DNA of 64,000 bases from Aselliscus stoliczkanus (GCA_033961575.1 CM066736.1:91210852-91274851); one strand, 5' to 3'; counted from the first letter of the stretch, positions 49,950 to 62,680 are shown. Numbers and translations are program-made. The notes: generated by a model not told the origin, from the sequence alone.

Positions 49950-50385
49950 TATATCACATGAAATGATTATAACAAAAATTGTAACACCACCTGATATTCA
50001 AGATAATGATATTTAAAAGTAAAAATAGTATAGGAAACTAAATGAAACTAAGATTACCACACCTAACTAAAAGTGATACAATGTTGATACCAGTGGACTA
50101 TGGGTCACATTTTTTTAACAGAACGAACACAAACAAAACTACACAAACCATACACTCAAAAACCCTATAAATAAATCAAGAAGGAATCCTAAAAATGTTC
50201 AAATAACCAACAGAAAAGCTAGGAAACAGAAACAGAGGGATGAGACATAGAAGAAATAAACAGAAAACAAATAAAAAATGGCAGACTTAACCCCTAACAT
50301 ATTAATAATTACCTTAATATAAATGGTCTAAATATACCAATTAAAGAAACAAAGATTGTGTTTACAAAATAATAACCTAACTATA
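49950..50385 (+). mobile_element. Older L1 ORF2 start, left half
   Basis: From about 50160: AACATATTAATAATTACCTT, AATGGTCTAAATATACCAAT, GTTTACAAAATAATAACC are the L1 endonuclease-domain start. Cut by the insertion at 50386 and resumed at 54455. The first 200 bases are unassigned. Confidence 0.6.
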
Positions 50386-53300
50386 GGGAAGAGATCCAAC
50401 ATGGTGGAGTAGATAAACATTGTGCCTGCATTCTTCTCTGAGCACATTAAAATTACAACTAAATTATAGAACAATCAACCTGGAAAACCATCTGAAGTCT
50501 AGCCAAACAGAAGTGCTATAACTACAAATATAAAAAAGAAGCCACACTGAGATTGGTAGGAAGGGCAGAGACGCGAAACAGGCCCCACACCTGCGTGTGG
50601 TGGTTGAGAATAAGGAGGGTTATCTCAGCCGCTTTTGTTCTCCCTGGAGGAGCAAAGGGTCCCCAGCCTCCCACATCAGGTTCCCCAGCCCAGAGTATTG
50701 GTACCGAGAAGAGGAGCCCCAACAACATCTGGCTATGAAAAACAGTGGGGATTCTGACTGTTCAAGTAGGCTGGAAGGCTACAGGAAAACCAGACATCCC
50801 CTTAAACGGCCCGTGCACAGACTCATTGACCCACAGGCACTTACCTTGGGCTCCGGCAGAGGGGCAGTGTCTCAGAGACCTCGGAGACATAAGAGGGTGC
50901 AGACTGAGGTGTGTGACTTTGCAGGGAGTACTGGAGCACAGTCAGCATTTTCCAGGGAAGGGTCCACCTTCTGTGCAGCCGGCAAACAGGAGCCATCTTT
51001 CCTGTGTTGAGCCCGCCCCTTCCGGCCAAATCTGAATCTGATTGGCCTGGTGAGCTCTGCTGCTCCACCCTGCTGACTCACTAGGATCCTATCCCACCCA
51101 ACTAGTGCTGGAGACACTTTGTGTGCTAGCAGCCAGCCCTGCTGGCTTTGCACTCTTTCTTGGAAAACTATCAGAGTCTGGCAGGCCCTAGACGGACAGC
51201 AACTAGCCTCGGTGTACTCTGAGACTTTTGCTGAATCACTCCAGGCTCAGCACTAGCACCAAACCAAACTTTACATTAACCTGGTACCAGAATTCTTCCC
51301 ACTTGAGAGACTCCCTGAGGCTCTGCCTCACCCCACTCGCATACCACTCAAGGATTGATCAGTGGCTCAGCCTTAAGGGAGCCAGCAGGTGGCAGTAGGC
51401 TTCAAGATGTCCTGGCTTTTTGCGGAGCTACCGCAGACCCACTACTGGTGTCAGGCATCCTCAGTTTGCAGTGTGGCGTCTCCCACTGTGTCGAGGTCCA
51501 ACACAGGCAGCAAACAACTGCAGATCGCTTTCTGGTAGTTCCTACCAGGCAGTCCCCAGTTACAAGCAGTGGCTGACCTGGGCCTGCATCAGAGCCCCTT
51601 CCAAGATGCCCCAGAACCAACATACTTGGAAGATGGCTCAGACCAAAGCAGAGCACTGCCCAATTAGTCCCACAAGTGGCACACAAAAAAGGTGGTCTCA
51701 ACAGGCACCAAATCCCACTCAGTGGAATAAGCCTCCACACAACAGCACATAAGCTGGAGATGTGGCCAAACCCCACAACCAGTCAACCTAAGAGTCAATC
51801 CCACTCATTGATGTGCCAAGAGCAATCAAGGCTCAACTATAATGGGAGAGTACACACAACCCACACAAGGGACACACATGGAGCACCAGGCGCAAGTGAA
51901 GAGGAAGGCTGTGCCACTGGGCCCAATAGGACACCTACTACATAAGGCCACCTGGCCAATACTGGAAGACATAGCAGATCTACCTAGTGCATAGAAACAA
52001 ACACAGAGAGGCAGCCAAAATGAGGAAGCAAAGAAATGCATCCCAGGGCCGGCCGAGTGGCTCAGTTGGCTAAGAACTCACTCGAGTGTGAGCTGAGCTC
52101 TGAGCAACAGTAGTTCGATGCCCAGCCCGCGCTGAGCTGCCAAAAGGTGGCAGGATGGCTCAGCTTAAAAAAAAAAAAATGCATCCGAAGTGAAAGTAAA
52201 GGAGAAAACAACAGAAAAAAGAACTAAATGCAATAAAAACAAGCAACTTACCAGAGACAGTATTCAAAACAATGATTATAAGGATGCTCAAGGAACTTAA
52301 TGAGAACTTCAACAAAGAGGTAGCAAGCATTAAAAGGGACATAAAAACCATAAAAAGGAACCAGTCAGAAGTGAAGAATATAATAACTGAAATGAAAAAT
52401 GCACTAAAAGGAATCACCAGGAGACTAGATAAAGCAGAGGATTGAATCAGTGATCTGGAAGACAAGGTAACAGAAAAAAACTAATAAAAACAGCAATGAA
52501 AAAAAGAATTTAAAAAATGAGGATAGTTTAAGAGACCTCTGGGACAACATCAAGCATAACAACATTGCATCATAGGGGTACCAGAAGGAGAAGAGAGAAA
52601 TCAAGAGATTGAGGACTTATATGAAGGAATAATGACTGAAAACTTTTCTAACCTAGTGAAGGAAATAGACATACAAGTCCAGGAAGCACAGAGAGTCCCA
52701 AACTGGATGAACATAAACAGGCCCATACCTAGACACATTATAATTAAAATGGCAAAGGTTGAAGACAAAGAGAGAATACTAAAAGCAGCTAGAGAAAGGC
52801 AACTATATAGTAATTTATAAGGGATCTCCCATAAGACTGTCTGCTCATTTCTCAACAGAAACTTTGCAGGCCAGAAGGGATTGGCACAAAATATTCAAAG
52901 TGATGAAAATCAAGGACCTACAATCAAGACTACTTTATCCAGGAAGGCTATCATTTAAAATCGAAGGACAGATAAAGAGCTTCCCAGACAAGAAAAAGCT
53001 AAAGGAGTTAATCAACATGGATTTCTTTAAGATGGGAAAAAATTAAAATTATGAATAATAAAATGGCAATAGCTACATATCGATCAACAATTACTTTCAA
53101 TATAAATGAATTAAATGCTCCAATCAAAAGACCTAAGAAGACTGAATGGATAAGAAAAGAAAACCCTTATATATACTGCCTACAAGAAATGCATTTCAGA
53201 TTAAACAACACACACCCACAGAAAGTAAAAGGATAGAGAAAGACATTTCATGAAAATGGAAACAACAACAAAAAGCTGGGGTAGCAATTCTTACATTACA

Positions 53301-54454
53301 CAAAATAGGAAAGACTTTAAAGGAAAAGTAAAAAAGGTAAAAAAGGAAAGACTTTAAAACAAAGGCTATAAGAAGAGACAATGAAGTACCCAGTAATCCC
53401 ACTTCAGGGTATTTATTCGAAGAAACCCAAAATGCTACTTGGAGGGGATGTGTGCATCCATATGTTCATTGCAGCATTGCTTACAATGAATAAGATGTGG
53501 GGGCAGCCTTGGCGTCTGTCAAAGGATGAATGAATAAAGTAGGTGGTACATGTATGCAATGGAATATTGCTTGGCCATGGAAGAGGATGAGTTCTTGCCA
53601 CCTGCAGTGGCATGGATGCACCTGGAGGATGTTAGGCTCGATGGAGTATATCAGACAGAGAAAGACAGATGCAATGTGATTTTGCTTATATGTGGAATCT
53701 AAGAACAAAATTAACAAACAAAATAGAAACAAACTCATAGATACAGAAAATATTTTGATAGTTGCCAGATGAGAGGAGGGTTGGGGATGTGGGTGTAAAA
53801 AAGGAAAGGGATTAAGAAGTACAAAGTGGTTGTTACAAAGTAGTTATGGGGATGTAGGGTATAGCATAAGGAATATAGTCAATAATAGTGTAATAACTGT
53901 GTATAGTGTCAGATGGTACTAGATTTGTTGGAGTGATAGATGGGAGGGGGTTGGGAGCAGGATGAAAAAAGTGAAGGAATTAAAAAATACAAATTGGTAG
54001 TTACAAAATAGTTATGGGGAGGTAAAGTAAAGCATATGGAATATAGTCAATGATATGGTAATAACTATGTATAGTGCTAGGTGGGTACTAGACTAGTCAG
54101 GGGGATCACTTCTTAAATTATATAAATGTCTAACCACTATGCTGTACACCTGAAATTAATATAAAATAATATTGAATGCCAACTGTGATTGAAAAATTTA
54201 AAGGGGAACAGGATGGAAAGGGAATAAGAGGTCCTAATTTCCAGGTATAAAACAAATAGGTCCTGGGGATGTAATGTACAGTATAGGGAATACAGTCAAT
54301 AATATTGTGATAGCATAATACAGTGTTAGATGGTTGGTGGACTTATCATGGTGATCACTTCTTTAGGTATATAAATGTTGAATAACTATGGTGTATGCCT
54401 GAAACTAATATAATATTATATGGTAGCTATATGTTTAATAAAAATCTTTAAAAA
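50386..54454 (+). mobile_element. Internally deleted L1 (HAL1-like), copy 2, full unit
   Basis: Complete inserted unit with a 15-bp target-site duplication AATAACCTAACTATA (50371-50385; one change at 54455-54469). It begins GGGAAGAGATCCAACATGG, an L1-type 5' end. ORF1 starts near 52018 (MRKQRNAS), with coiled-coil text SNLPETVFKTMIIRMLKELN and RRLDKAED and C-terminal text PEGEE, NLVKEIDIQVQEAQRV, KDKERILKAAR. The ORF2 beginning (TFNINELNAPIKRP, then CLQEMHF) stops near 53380 and joins directly to ORF2 3'-end text CCCAGTAATCCCACTTCAGG. The 3'UTR of three related modules (about 53813, 53976 and 54230) ends AATAAAAATC plus A's. Stops and frameshifts make it inactive now. Without its SINE it is about 3.94 kb. 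Confidence 0.85.
52046..52176 (+). mobile_element. SINE of the second head type inside ORF1
   Basis: GGGCCGGCCGAGTGGCTCAG, GTAGTTCGATGCCCAGCCC, GGTGGCAGGATGGCTCAGC plus A's. AAATGCATCC duplicated on both sides; interrupts ORF1 about ten codons after its start. Confidence 0.92.
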
Positions 54455-55060
54455 AATAACCCAACTATATGCTGTTTACAGAAAATGCACTTCAAATTCA
54501 ATGACATAAATAGGTTGAAAATAAAAGAATGGAAATTATATGTATATATATGTATGTATACATACTGTAAAATATATGTACTGTAAAATATGTATATATA
54601 TCCTGAAAACATTTATCAAAAAAAGCAGGAGCTGCTATATTAGTCTCAGATAAAGTAGACTTCAAAGCAAAGAAAATTACTAAGAACAAAGACACACAAT
54701 ACATAATGGTGAAAGGATGATTCACCAGGAAGATATAATGATCCTAAGATGTACACACTAAACAGAGCCTCAAAACACATGAAAGAACTGAAAGGAAAAA
54801 TAGATTGATGACAATTATAATTTAAAACTTCAATAGCCCCCTTAGTGTTAAAGCTCTAACTCAGCAACTGATAGAACTTCTAGACAGTATATCAACAAGG
54901 ATTTGGAAACACCAACCAACACCATCAATCAACAGGACCTGGTTAACATATAGAAGACAACACCAAACAACAGCAGAATATATATATATTTTTTCCAAGC
55001 ACCAATGGACATTTACCAAGATAGACCTTGTTCTGGATCATAAAACAAACTTCAGCAAAA
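54455..55060 (+). mobile_element. Older L1 ORF2 start, right half
   Basis: TATATGCTGTTTACAGAAAA, CAGGAGCTGCTATATTAGTC, CAACACCATCAATCAACAGG, GACATTTACCAAGATAGACC follow the L1 endonuclease region in order. Many stops. Confidence 0.75.
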
Positions 55061-55440
55061 AAATTTTTAAGGCAGAGGTCTCATATATATCATTCTACAT
55101 ACATTACAATTATACTCATATAATTTTAACCAACGCTTGAAAAAATGAAGTATACAGTTTTGTCTTTTTTCTATGTAGCTGATATAGTAAAAACATAGAA
55201 ATATGCATACCAAAATATTAACAATGAGTATACTCTCTAAGAGGTGATATCAGGAGTACTGTTTATTTTTCCATTTGTTTATTTCTACATTCTAATTTTT
55301 TCTAAAAGAGTAAATGAGTTGTATTACAAAAATCTTGAAGTTTTTATTTTAGAATCACAAGTGTATTCAACTGAACTTTATTATTAATCCAGTCTATTTT
55401 TTTAAAGTTTCCTTTAACGTGTGTGGTGATCCATTTGTTA
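55061..55440. other. Unassigned AT-rich DNA
   Basis: Possibly further L1 remnant. Nothing firm. Confidence 0.3.
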
Positions 55441-55460
55441 AGTCAAAGTATGATGGCATA

Positions 55461-55897
55461 GGGCTGGCCGAGTGACGCGTTGGTTAAGAGCTGGCTTGGG
55501 ACGCCAGCAGCTCTGGTTCAGATCCCACATGTGAGGGCCAGTGACACTGCCTTCTACAGTTAAGACGGTGAACAACAGCTCCACCTGGAGCTGGGCTGCT
55601 GTGAGTCCCCAGGATGGCATAGCTGCAGTCCCTGCTGCAGTGGGCTGCCATGGGCTACAGTGAGTGGCCGGCAGCCAGCGTGAGTGGCCAAGAGCCATTG
55701 TGAGCAGTCGTCCAGAGGCCGGCCACCAATCTGTCTCACCTGAGAAGAGTGCAATGATGATACCAACATGGGCCAGTGAAGCAATGTCCTCCACAACTAG
55801 ACTGAAGCACAAAAGGACAGCAGCTTGTCTGTTCCCCTTCCCTGGTTCCCCAATACTGTTTCCCTCCCCCAATTCCCCAATAAAATCTTTAAAAAAA
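55461..55897 (+). mobile_element. Composite SINE copy 7
   Basis: Head GGGCTGGCCGAGTGACGCG, body with one GGCAGCCAGCGTGAG unit, tail CCAATTCCCCAATAAAATC. The duplication AAAGTATGATGGCATA is perfect on both sides, at 55445-55460 and 55898-55913. Confidence 0.95.
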
Positions 55898-55914
55898 AAA
55901 GTATGATGGCATAG

Positions 55915-56619
55915 TTATATTATTATAACTACTGACTTGTTCACATTATTTGAGTTACTTTTATTACTTATAATACAGTGCTATCAAAATGGGCATTTTT
56001 CCCACTTAATATTGTTATTTATTGTAGAAACTAGAAAATGTTCCCTGGGTCACAAACATAAAAAATATTAAAGATAAAAGTTTCAAAACATACTACATTT
56101 TGGAGGACTCAACTTTTTTTTTTAAGGAAAATGGAACTAGTTGCAATGCCATTAATATTTTATTTAAATTAAGCACCAAGTAAGAGCAACACTGTCATGT
56201 TTGAATGCAAAAAAGGAACATGTTTGCATCATTGGAATTTATTGGTTTACATAGGAAAAAGTGGGAGAAATAAAATACTATAAGTTAGTAATTGTTGTGA
56301 ATTCTTTTGTTGGGATTATGATGGTTCTATTTTCATCTTATTTAATTTTTCTATATTTCTAAGCATTCCATAAAAATTAAAATACACATTTCTAAAATAA
56401 TGTCAACAATTCTTAAAAAGCATGATGTTTAGTTTTATCTGTCAGTGTGACTGGGCTAAGGAATGCCCAGATAGATGGTAAAACATTATTTCTGGTTGTG
56501 TCTGTGAGGGTACCTTTAAAGAGATTAAAATTTGAATCAGTAGACTGAATAAAAAAGATTGAGTGGGCAAAGCAAGTGGACATCATCGAATCCAGTTAAA
56601 AGCCTGAATAGAACAAAAA
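55915..56619. other. Unassigned AT-rich DNA
   Basis: CTGTCAGTGTGACTGGGCTA and CAGATAGATGGTAAAACATT (56440-56500) recall an old MER-type repeat. Not assigned. Confidence 0.3.
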
Positions 56620-56753
56620 GGCAGAGGAAGTACAAATTTGTACTGTTTGAGCTGAGACATCCATCTTCTCATGTCATACATGCAAAAATAAATTTCAAAT
56701 GGATTAAAAGAATTAAATGTAAAAAAGTCTATACACTATGAATAGAAAACATA
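56620..56753 (+). mobile_element. Old L1 ORF2 fragment, left of mariner
   Basis: ATGCAAAAATAAATTTCAAA, TGGATTAAAAGAATTAAATG is the L1 ORF2 motif before the break. The TA at 56752-56753 is the mariner target. Confidence 0.65.
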
Positions 56754-58079
56754 AGAGGTCTGACAATTAAGTTCAAGAACTTGACACTATGCGCTTACAT
56801 TAGCAGCACTGTACAAACAGCTCAGTAAGGTTTCATAACCTTGGTATATCAGTGCCTCACAGCTGTGTTTATGTCTATGTGTGGCGGTGTCTTGATGAGT
56901 GTTGTTGTTGCATATTTGTTGCGTTCATTATTGTTGTTGTGTGTTTTTGTGTGCCATTGCAAGAATGTCCGAGGTTGAATTAGAGTAACGAACAAACATT
57001 CAATTTCCTGTTAAACTTGGCAAGAGTGGTAGTGAAATCAGAGACATGTCAGTCCAAGTTTATGGGGATGATGCCATGAAGAAAATGGCAATGTACAAAT
57101 GGATTAAACGGTTTTTCTGAGTGGAGAGAACGTGTCACTGATGAAGAGAGGTCAGTGCTGCCAGTAACAAGCAGAACTGAGGAAAACATTTCGTCGAATT
57201 GTGCATCAAAATCATCGGCTAACTGTGAGAAGCATAGCCGACCAAGTAAACATCTATAGAGAAACAATTAGGAAAATCTTAACTGAAAACCTTGGCATGA
57301 GAAAAGTGTGTGTAAAAATGGTCCCAAAGGAGCTCACTGATGAACAAAAGCAAAGGAGAGTAGAAGTTTGCCAAGAGTCTTTGGAGAGGCAAGACGATGT
57401 TTTAAGCTATGTTATCACTGGTGGTGAAACATGGGTGTACCAATACAACCCTGAAACAAAGCATCAAAGTGCCCAATGGAAGTCAGCCAATTCTCCACAA
57501 CCAAAAACATTTTGTCAGTCCAAATCAAGAGTCAAAATGATGTTGCTAAACTTTTTTGATATCAGAAGGATTATTCATTATGAATTTGTATCAAATGGGC
57601 ACACAGGTAACCAAGTTTGCCATTTGGAAGTACTAAAAAGGCTGTATGAGAAAGTTAGATGAAGACAATGTGAAATTTTCTCCAACAATTCATGGCTATT
57701 GCATCACAACAATGTACCAGCTCACAAAGCACTGTCTGTGAGGGAGTTTTTAATTAGTAAACAAATAACTGTATTGGAACATGATCCCTAATCACGTGAT
57801 CTGGCCCCCAATGACTTCTTTCTTTACCCAAAGATAAAGAAAATATTGAAAGAAGACATTTTGATGACATTCAGGACATCAAGGATAATACAATGACTGC
57901 TCTGATGGCCGTTTCAGAAAAAAAGAGTTCCAAAATTGCTTTGAAGGGTGGACTAGGTGCTGGCATTAGTGCATAGCTTCCCAAGGGGAGTACTTTGAAA
58001 GTGACTGTAGTAATATTCAGCAATGAGGTACACAGCACTTTTTCTAGGATGAGTTCATGAACCTAATTGTCAGAACTCA
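56754..58079 (+). mobile_element. Mariner element with both terminal repeats, decayed transposase
   Basis: 1,326 bp between TA dinucleotides (56752-56753 and 58080-58081). Inverted ends AGAGGTCTGACAATTAAGTT and, reversed, TGAGTTCTGACAATTAGGTT. The transposase remnant at 56964-57976 is about 338 codons, the normal mariner size. It has stop codons near 56985, 57118, 57661 and 57790 and frameshifts near 57115 and 57180. The helix-turn-helix part (DMSVQVYGDDAMKKMAMYKW) is followed by the catalytic region. ITGGETWVYQY has Gly where the first catalytic Asp belongs, HHNNVPAH has Asn in place of the second, and DLAPNDFF keeps the third. Long dead. Confidence 0.9.
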
Positions 58080-59045
58080 TATAATACTTCTTACAGTCTC
58101 AGGATAGGAAAGGACTTAGTAAATAATACACAAAAATCCCATGGCCTACATGGGCTTTTTATTAAAATTCAAATTTTCTGTAAAGCAAATGACACCATAA
58201 ACAAAATTAAAAGATAATTAATAAACTGGAAGGTTATATTTCCAACATAAAGCATTAGTATCCAGAATATATAGAGAAGAGCTATGAAAACGGATGAAGG
58301 AAATGATCAGACAACTTATAGAAGAGGAAATCTAAATGACCAGTAATTACATGAAAGATGTAAATTAAAATAATGAGCTAATACTTTCTTATTAATCAGA
58401 TTCACAAAAAAATGTAAGTCTGATAATATAAAGAATTGTCAAGAAAATTAAAAAACAGGATCTCTCATAAACTACTAGTGGGAATATAAACAGGACCAAC
58501 TATTTTAAAGAGCAATTTGACAATATCTGCTAACAGTGAAAATGTGCATATTTATGAGCCATACATCCACTTCTAGATGTATGCTCTAGAGAAGCTTTCA
58601 TATATATGTGAAAATGGAGGCATATGTAAAGATGTTAACAGTGGTATGCATAACAAAAAAACACACAAATAATTTTAAGTACATCATTAGATAAGTAAAT
58701 ATGATTTGGCATAATCACATGCTGTAAAACTATCTGGCAATTTAAAGGAATGATAAAGATCTGTATTCCTGCATAAATAGAACTAAAACATAATTCTCTG
58801 TATATAGTAGGAAGTTAGTAAATAATTAGAATCACTAACTAGCAAAAGCATTAAAACCTGAATTAGAAAGAGACACTAAATTCATAATTATTGTCTCTAA
58901 GGTGAAAATGGAACAATATAACAATAGAGGAGATAAAAGAGACTTTAGTTTTATCTGTACATTTTACTGCCTTTATTTAAAAAGGACTAAAACAAGTGGG
59001 ACAAAATATTGATAATTGTCTATTCTGGATATGCATTTGTTTTTA
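58080..59045 (+). mobile_element. Old L1 ORF2 3' end, right of mariner
   Basis: CCCATGGCCTACATGGGCTT, GCATTAGTATCCAGAATATA, CCACTTCTAGATGTATGCTC continue the L1 interrupted by mariner. Confidence 0.7.
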
Positions 59046-61334
59046 TTCTTTGAACTTTTATATACATATATATTAGCCAATTCTCAAATAAAAGTATGAC
59101 AAAAAATACAAAGAAGTATATTAGAGACAAGGCTTATCAGTATGAGGCTGTTGCAATATTTTAAGGTTGTGGGATGTAAAATAAGACATACTCCATTGGG
59201 GACAGAGAGAAGAGATACATTAGCTCTTAAGGAGATGGGCCTCGGTGGCTGTTTGAATTTAATGATAAGGGAGGTTGTTTTCCCATTCATAATACTGTGC
59301 TTGGCATGTAATGAGTTAATAATGTTTGTTAAATTCTGTGGATGACATTAGTACTTTTTCTGGTTATAAGAGTCATCCATATAATGTGCGCTTAAAGGAA
59401 GGGAGGTAATGATGGGAAAAGATAAAGGTACTATCTATTATCCCAGAAAAGAACTTTAGGGGATTAATTTCTTGAAAGGTGGCCCCAACAAAGATAGTCA
59501 GTTCAGGAGACCCTTCTATATGCTAGAGAACCTTTAGAGGAATGTACTCATCTTCTGCAGGAAAGTCTTTCAAAGACCATCTCAGCACTGATCTCCTTTG
59601 CCAATATTGATCAGAGAGGCTTGGCCCACAAAATGCCTCCTTCATGCTTCACAATGAAGGAAAAGAATGATTGGATAAGTTAAGGGGTTTCAGGGTCCTA
59701 ATCCAATCTTACTGTCTTACAGAGTTGTCTAGGAGACAAGGATGGAAACTGTGACCTCATCATTCAGAATACTAGAGTCACTGCCGTATATGGCCAAAGA
59801 TGGAATCAGTCAAAGGACTAACTCAGATGCAGAGGAAGGGAAAATGGAGAACAGCAGATAAATATTATAGGAGAATTGATAAAAACTAGGTCCAATCTAC
59901 TCCATACCCCTACCAGTACCTGACTTCCACTAGATCCTATTATAATAGAGGGAGAACAGTTCCTCTCCCAAATCTACAACCTCAGTGCCAGAAATGTCCT
60001 AGGGATTGGGGACTCACAGAGCCCCTAGAGCTTTTTGGAATATTAAGGACATTCTCATGGAAGGACTGGTGAGCCTCAGGTAGCAGGGTAAGTGAAGTTA
60101 GAAGACCTAGAAGACAGATGGAGTGGCAAGTTCCATGACTTCTACATCTCCATAAGATAGTGCCAGCTGATCTTACCTTGGGGTTATGGAGTCCCTCTGC
60201 CCCTCCAGAAACTGAGGGAAAGTGAATCCTAGGTTACTGTGGTGCTACTGGTCACAGAGTAGTCTCCTACTGGCCTGAGAATTGAGACTTAACAATTGAG
60301 AATTTGCCTTAGGAGGTTTCTAGAAGAGGATTCAGTGTTGAGTGGCACCACTAGGGCCCAAGATTTTCTAACCTGTAATCTAGTGTGTAAATGGATAATC
60401 TACTCTTACATGTTGTTGCTCATTGGTCATTGTAAGCAGAAAATCTATAGACCCACACGGACACAAGCTGATGTTTCAGGACCCTATTCTACAACAAATG
60501 TTGCTGGTAGCTGCACTAGCCAAAGAAGTCAGAAAATCCGGGTCAGTTCCCAAACAGAGCTTTCTCTTATCCAAATTCCAGTTCAGAAGCAAATGAGAGG
60601 TCCAGTGGGCCTCTCCTCCTCCTCCCATTCACCTCTACTCACCACAGAGGGCTGGCACCCCCCTCTGAGGAACAGACTCTGGGATATAGCTCCCCAATGT
60701 CACAGGCGTATTGTCAGATCCCCTACTCTAATGGCCAGTATTACAGAGAAAAGACCACCCAAGTCATCAATATGTGTTCAGGAACCTCCTTAATGTTGGG
60801 CTGGGGCCTGGGAGACAAACAAAGAAACTTTTCTAGAGGCCAAGTCAGTAGTATCTCCCAGTACACCCTGGATTACTGGAGAGTGGGAAATGCAGAATAC
60901 ATCACATTTGCAGGAACTTAATGACTTCAATTCTGTTGGGCTTAAAGTGTATGTGATTTATCTTATGAACAATCTTTGTACAAACAGTGCTCAGAATAGG
61001 CGTATGTCAGCCAAAAGTCCTATTAGTGTTCTCTTGAGGTCATTTGGATGTAATGACATTCAAGAGCATTTTTTCCCAACCCTTTCCTTCACGGCTCTCA
61101 ACCCACCGCTCCCAACTCCCAAGCGCTCCTGCCCCGCTTCAACAGATGAGAGAGCTCACCATCTACTGCCAACTCATTGCAGCTCTTTCTACATCGCCCC
61201 ATTCAGCAACCCTAGGATAGATAGCCTGCCAATCTCAGGCTCCTGAACCCCTCCTCCCAAAAACAGGGGCCTTTTGCCCCAGCTATCCTAGAAAACTAGT
61301 CATGTGCTAAATCTCAGTGGGAATATTTCAAGTA
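59046..61334. other. Unassigned intergenic DNA
   Basis: 2.3 kb with no gene I can support. The plus-strand frames at 60296-60793 (165 codons) and 60697-60921 overlap in a C-rich segment. The latter reads MSQAYCQIPYSNGQYYREKT and resembles no family I recognise. No splice or start context supports either. Confidence 0.35.
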
Positions 61335-61530
61335 GTGGCTAAGAGCAAAGATGCTAGAGCAAGACTAAGTTAATATCCTAACTGCTATTTACTGGTTGCA
61401 TAACCTTGGGCAAGTTACTTCATCTCTTTGTGCCTTAGTTCTTTGTCTGTACAAAGATGGGAGGAGGAATTCTACCTACTGCAGATGCTTGGTGTGAGGA
61501 TAGGGCTTAGAGCAGGGCCTGCACATAAGA
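61335..61530 (+). repeat. MIR
   Basis: GTGGCTAAGAGCAAAGATGC, CTTGGGCAAGTTACTTCATC, TCTTTGTGCCTTAGTTC. Well-preserved MIR core. Confidence 0.85.
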
Positions 61531-62489
61531 AACTCCAGAGGACTGTAGCCGTTCTTCTCATTCAGAGTAGACTTCCCTGGCACCCCCAGGAGGGCAGAGA
61601 GGCTCCTTTCTCTGTGCTTCCACCATACCTGGTACTGACCTGGGTTAACCCAGTTACTTTATGCATCACTGTGTCCACTGGACTGTGAGCTCCTGGAGCC
61701 ACTGGAGGGAAGCAGGGTCTTGTTATTGCCATTGTATTCTCACCACATGGCATGGGGCCAGGCACAGAAGAGGTTCAATCAGTTCTGCTATAAAGCTAGT
61801 TTGGAAATGCAGATTTGATCCAATCAATTGATATACTAGGGAAATGAGCATAATGTGAATTTCGTGTTTGCTTATGTGTGATTCCATCTGTGAGAAACTA
61901 GGTGAACGCGGAAAACTCAGCCAACTGAACTGAGCTGCGTAGGAAATCCCAGCATGCACACACACGCACACACTCAAACATCTACCCGCTGCCTCAATTC
62001 ACTGCTTGTGTTTCAAGCTACACACACCCATCTCTGGTGTTACAACATTTCACCTGATTTCAGATTAGTTCTCTTTATACCTTTTCACAATTCACAAGCT
62101 GCTTCCAACATTCATTTCCACAAGGAAAACTCCAGGTCTTTTACATGGTGAAGTGTCATATTTACTGGTGTGTTTATGTATGTTCTATTTAACATGAGCT
62201 ACCATTTTTATTAGGTTCCTATCCTTTTTAATATGTGTCACTGATGAAGGTTTTAAATGTTGTGCTCCACTCCCATTATTCCTGTCAGCCCTGGGTTTTT
62301 AATTGCATCATCTTGCATAGTGTAGAGATTTTTAGGATATGCCTTGTTATAGCAGAAAGAATCCTACACAGTGGGCTTATGGTTGATGGCGAATGATTCT
62401 TTCTTTCTCATCTCCATGGATACCTAAGGCTCCTGAAACTGTAGGAGCCCCTGTTAGTCAGCAAACACTGTTTTGGTTCTGTGACATAG
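61531..62489. other. Unassigned intergenic DNA
   Basis: Nothing supported as a gene. ACTGTGAGCTCCTGGAGCCA near 61682 recalls an old L2/MIR-type tail. Confidence 0.35.
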
Positions 62490-62680
62490 TTAAAAGCAAT
62501 GAGTATTTGTTTATTCATAGACAACTACATGTCAGACATTGTGATGAGCAGTAGAGATACTGTGGCTAATAAGAAGCACTGCCTGTGACTGTGTCAGCCT
62601 AGTGGGTGGGGGAGCGAGACAAGTAAATACAATAGAGGGGACAGATGATATTAAAGAATAAAGCAAGGTCTTCTCTCCAG
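62490..62680 (+). repeat. L2-type fragment
   Basis: AACTACATGTCAGACATTGT, GAGCAGTAGAGATACTGTGG and a TAAATACAAT continuation fit an L2 3' region. Confidence 0.45.
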
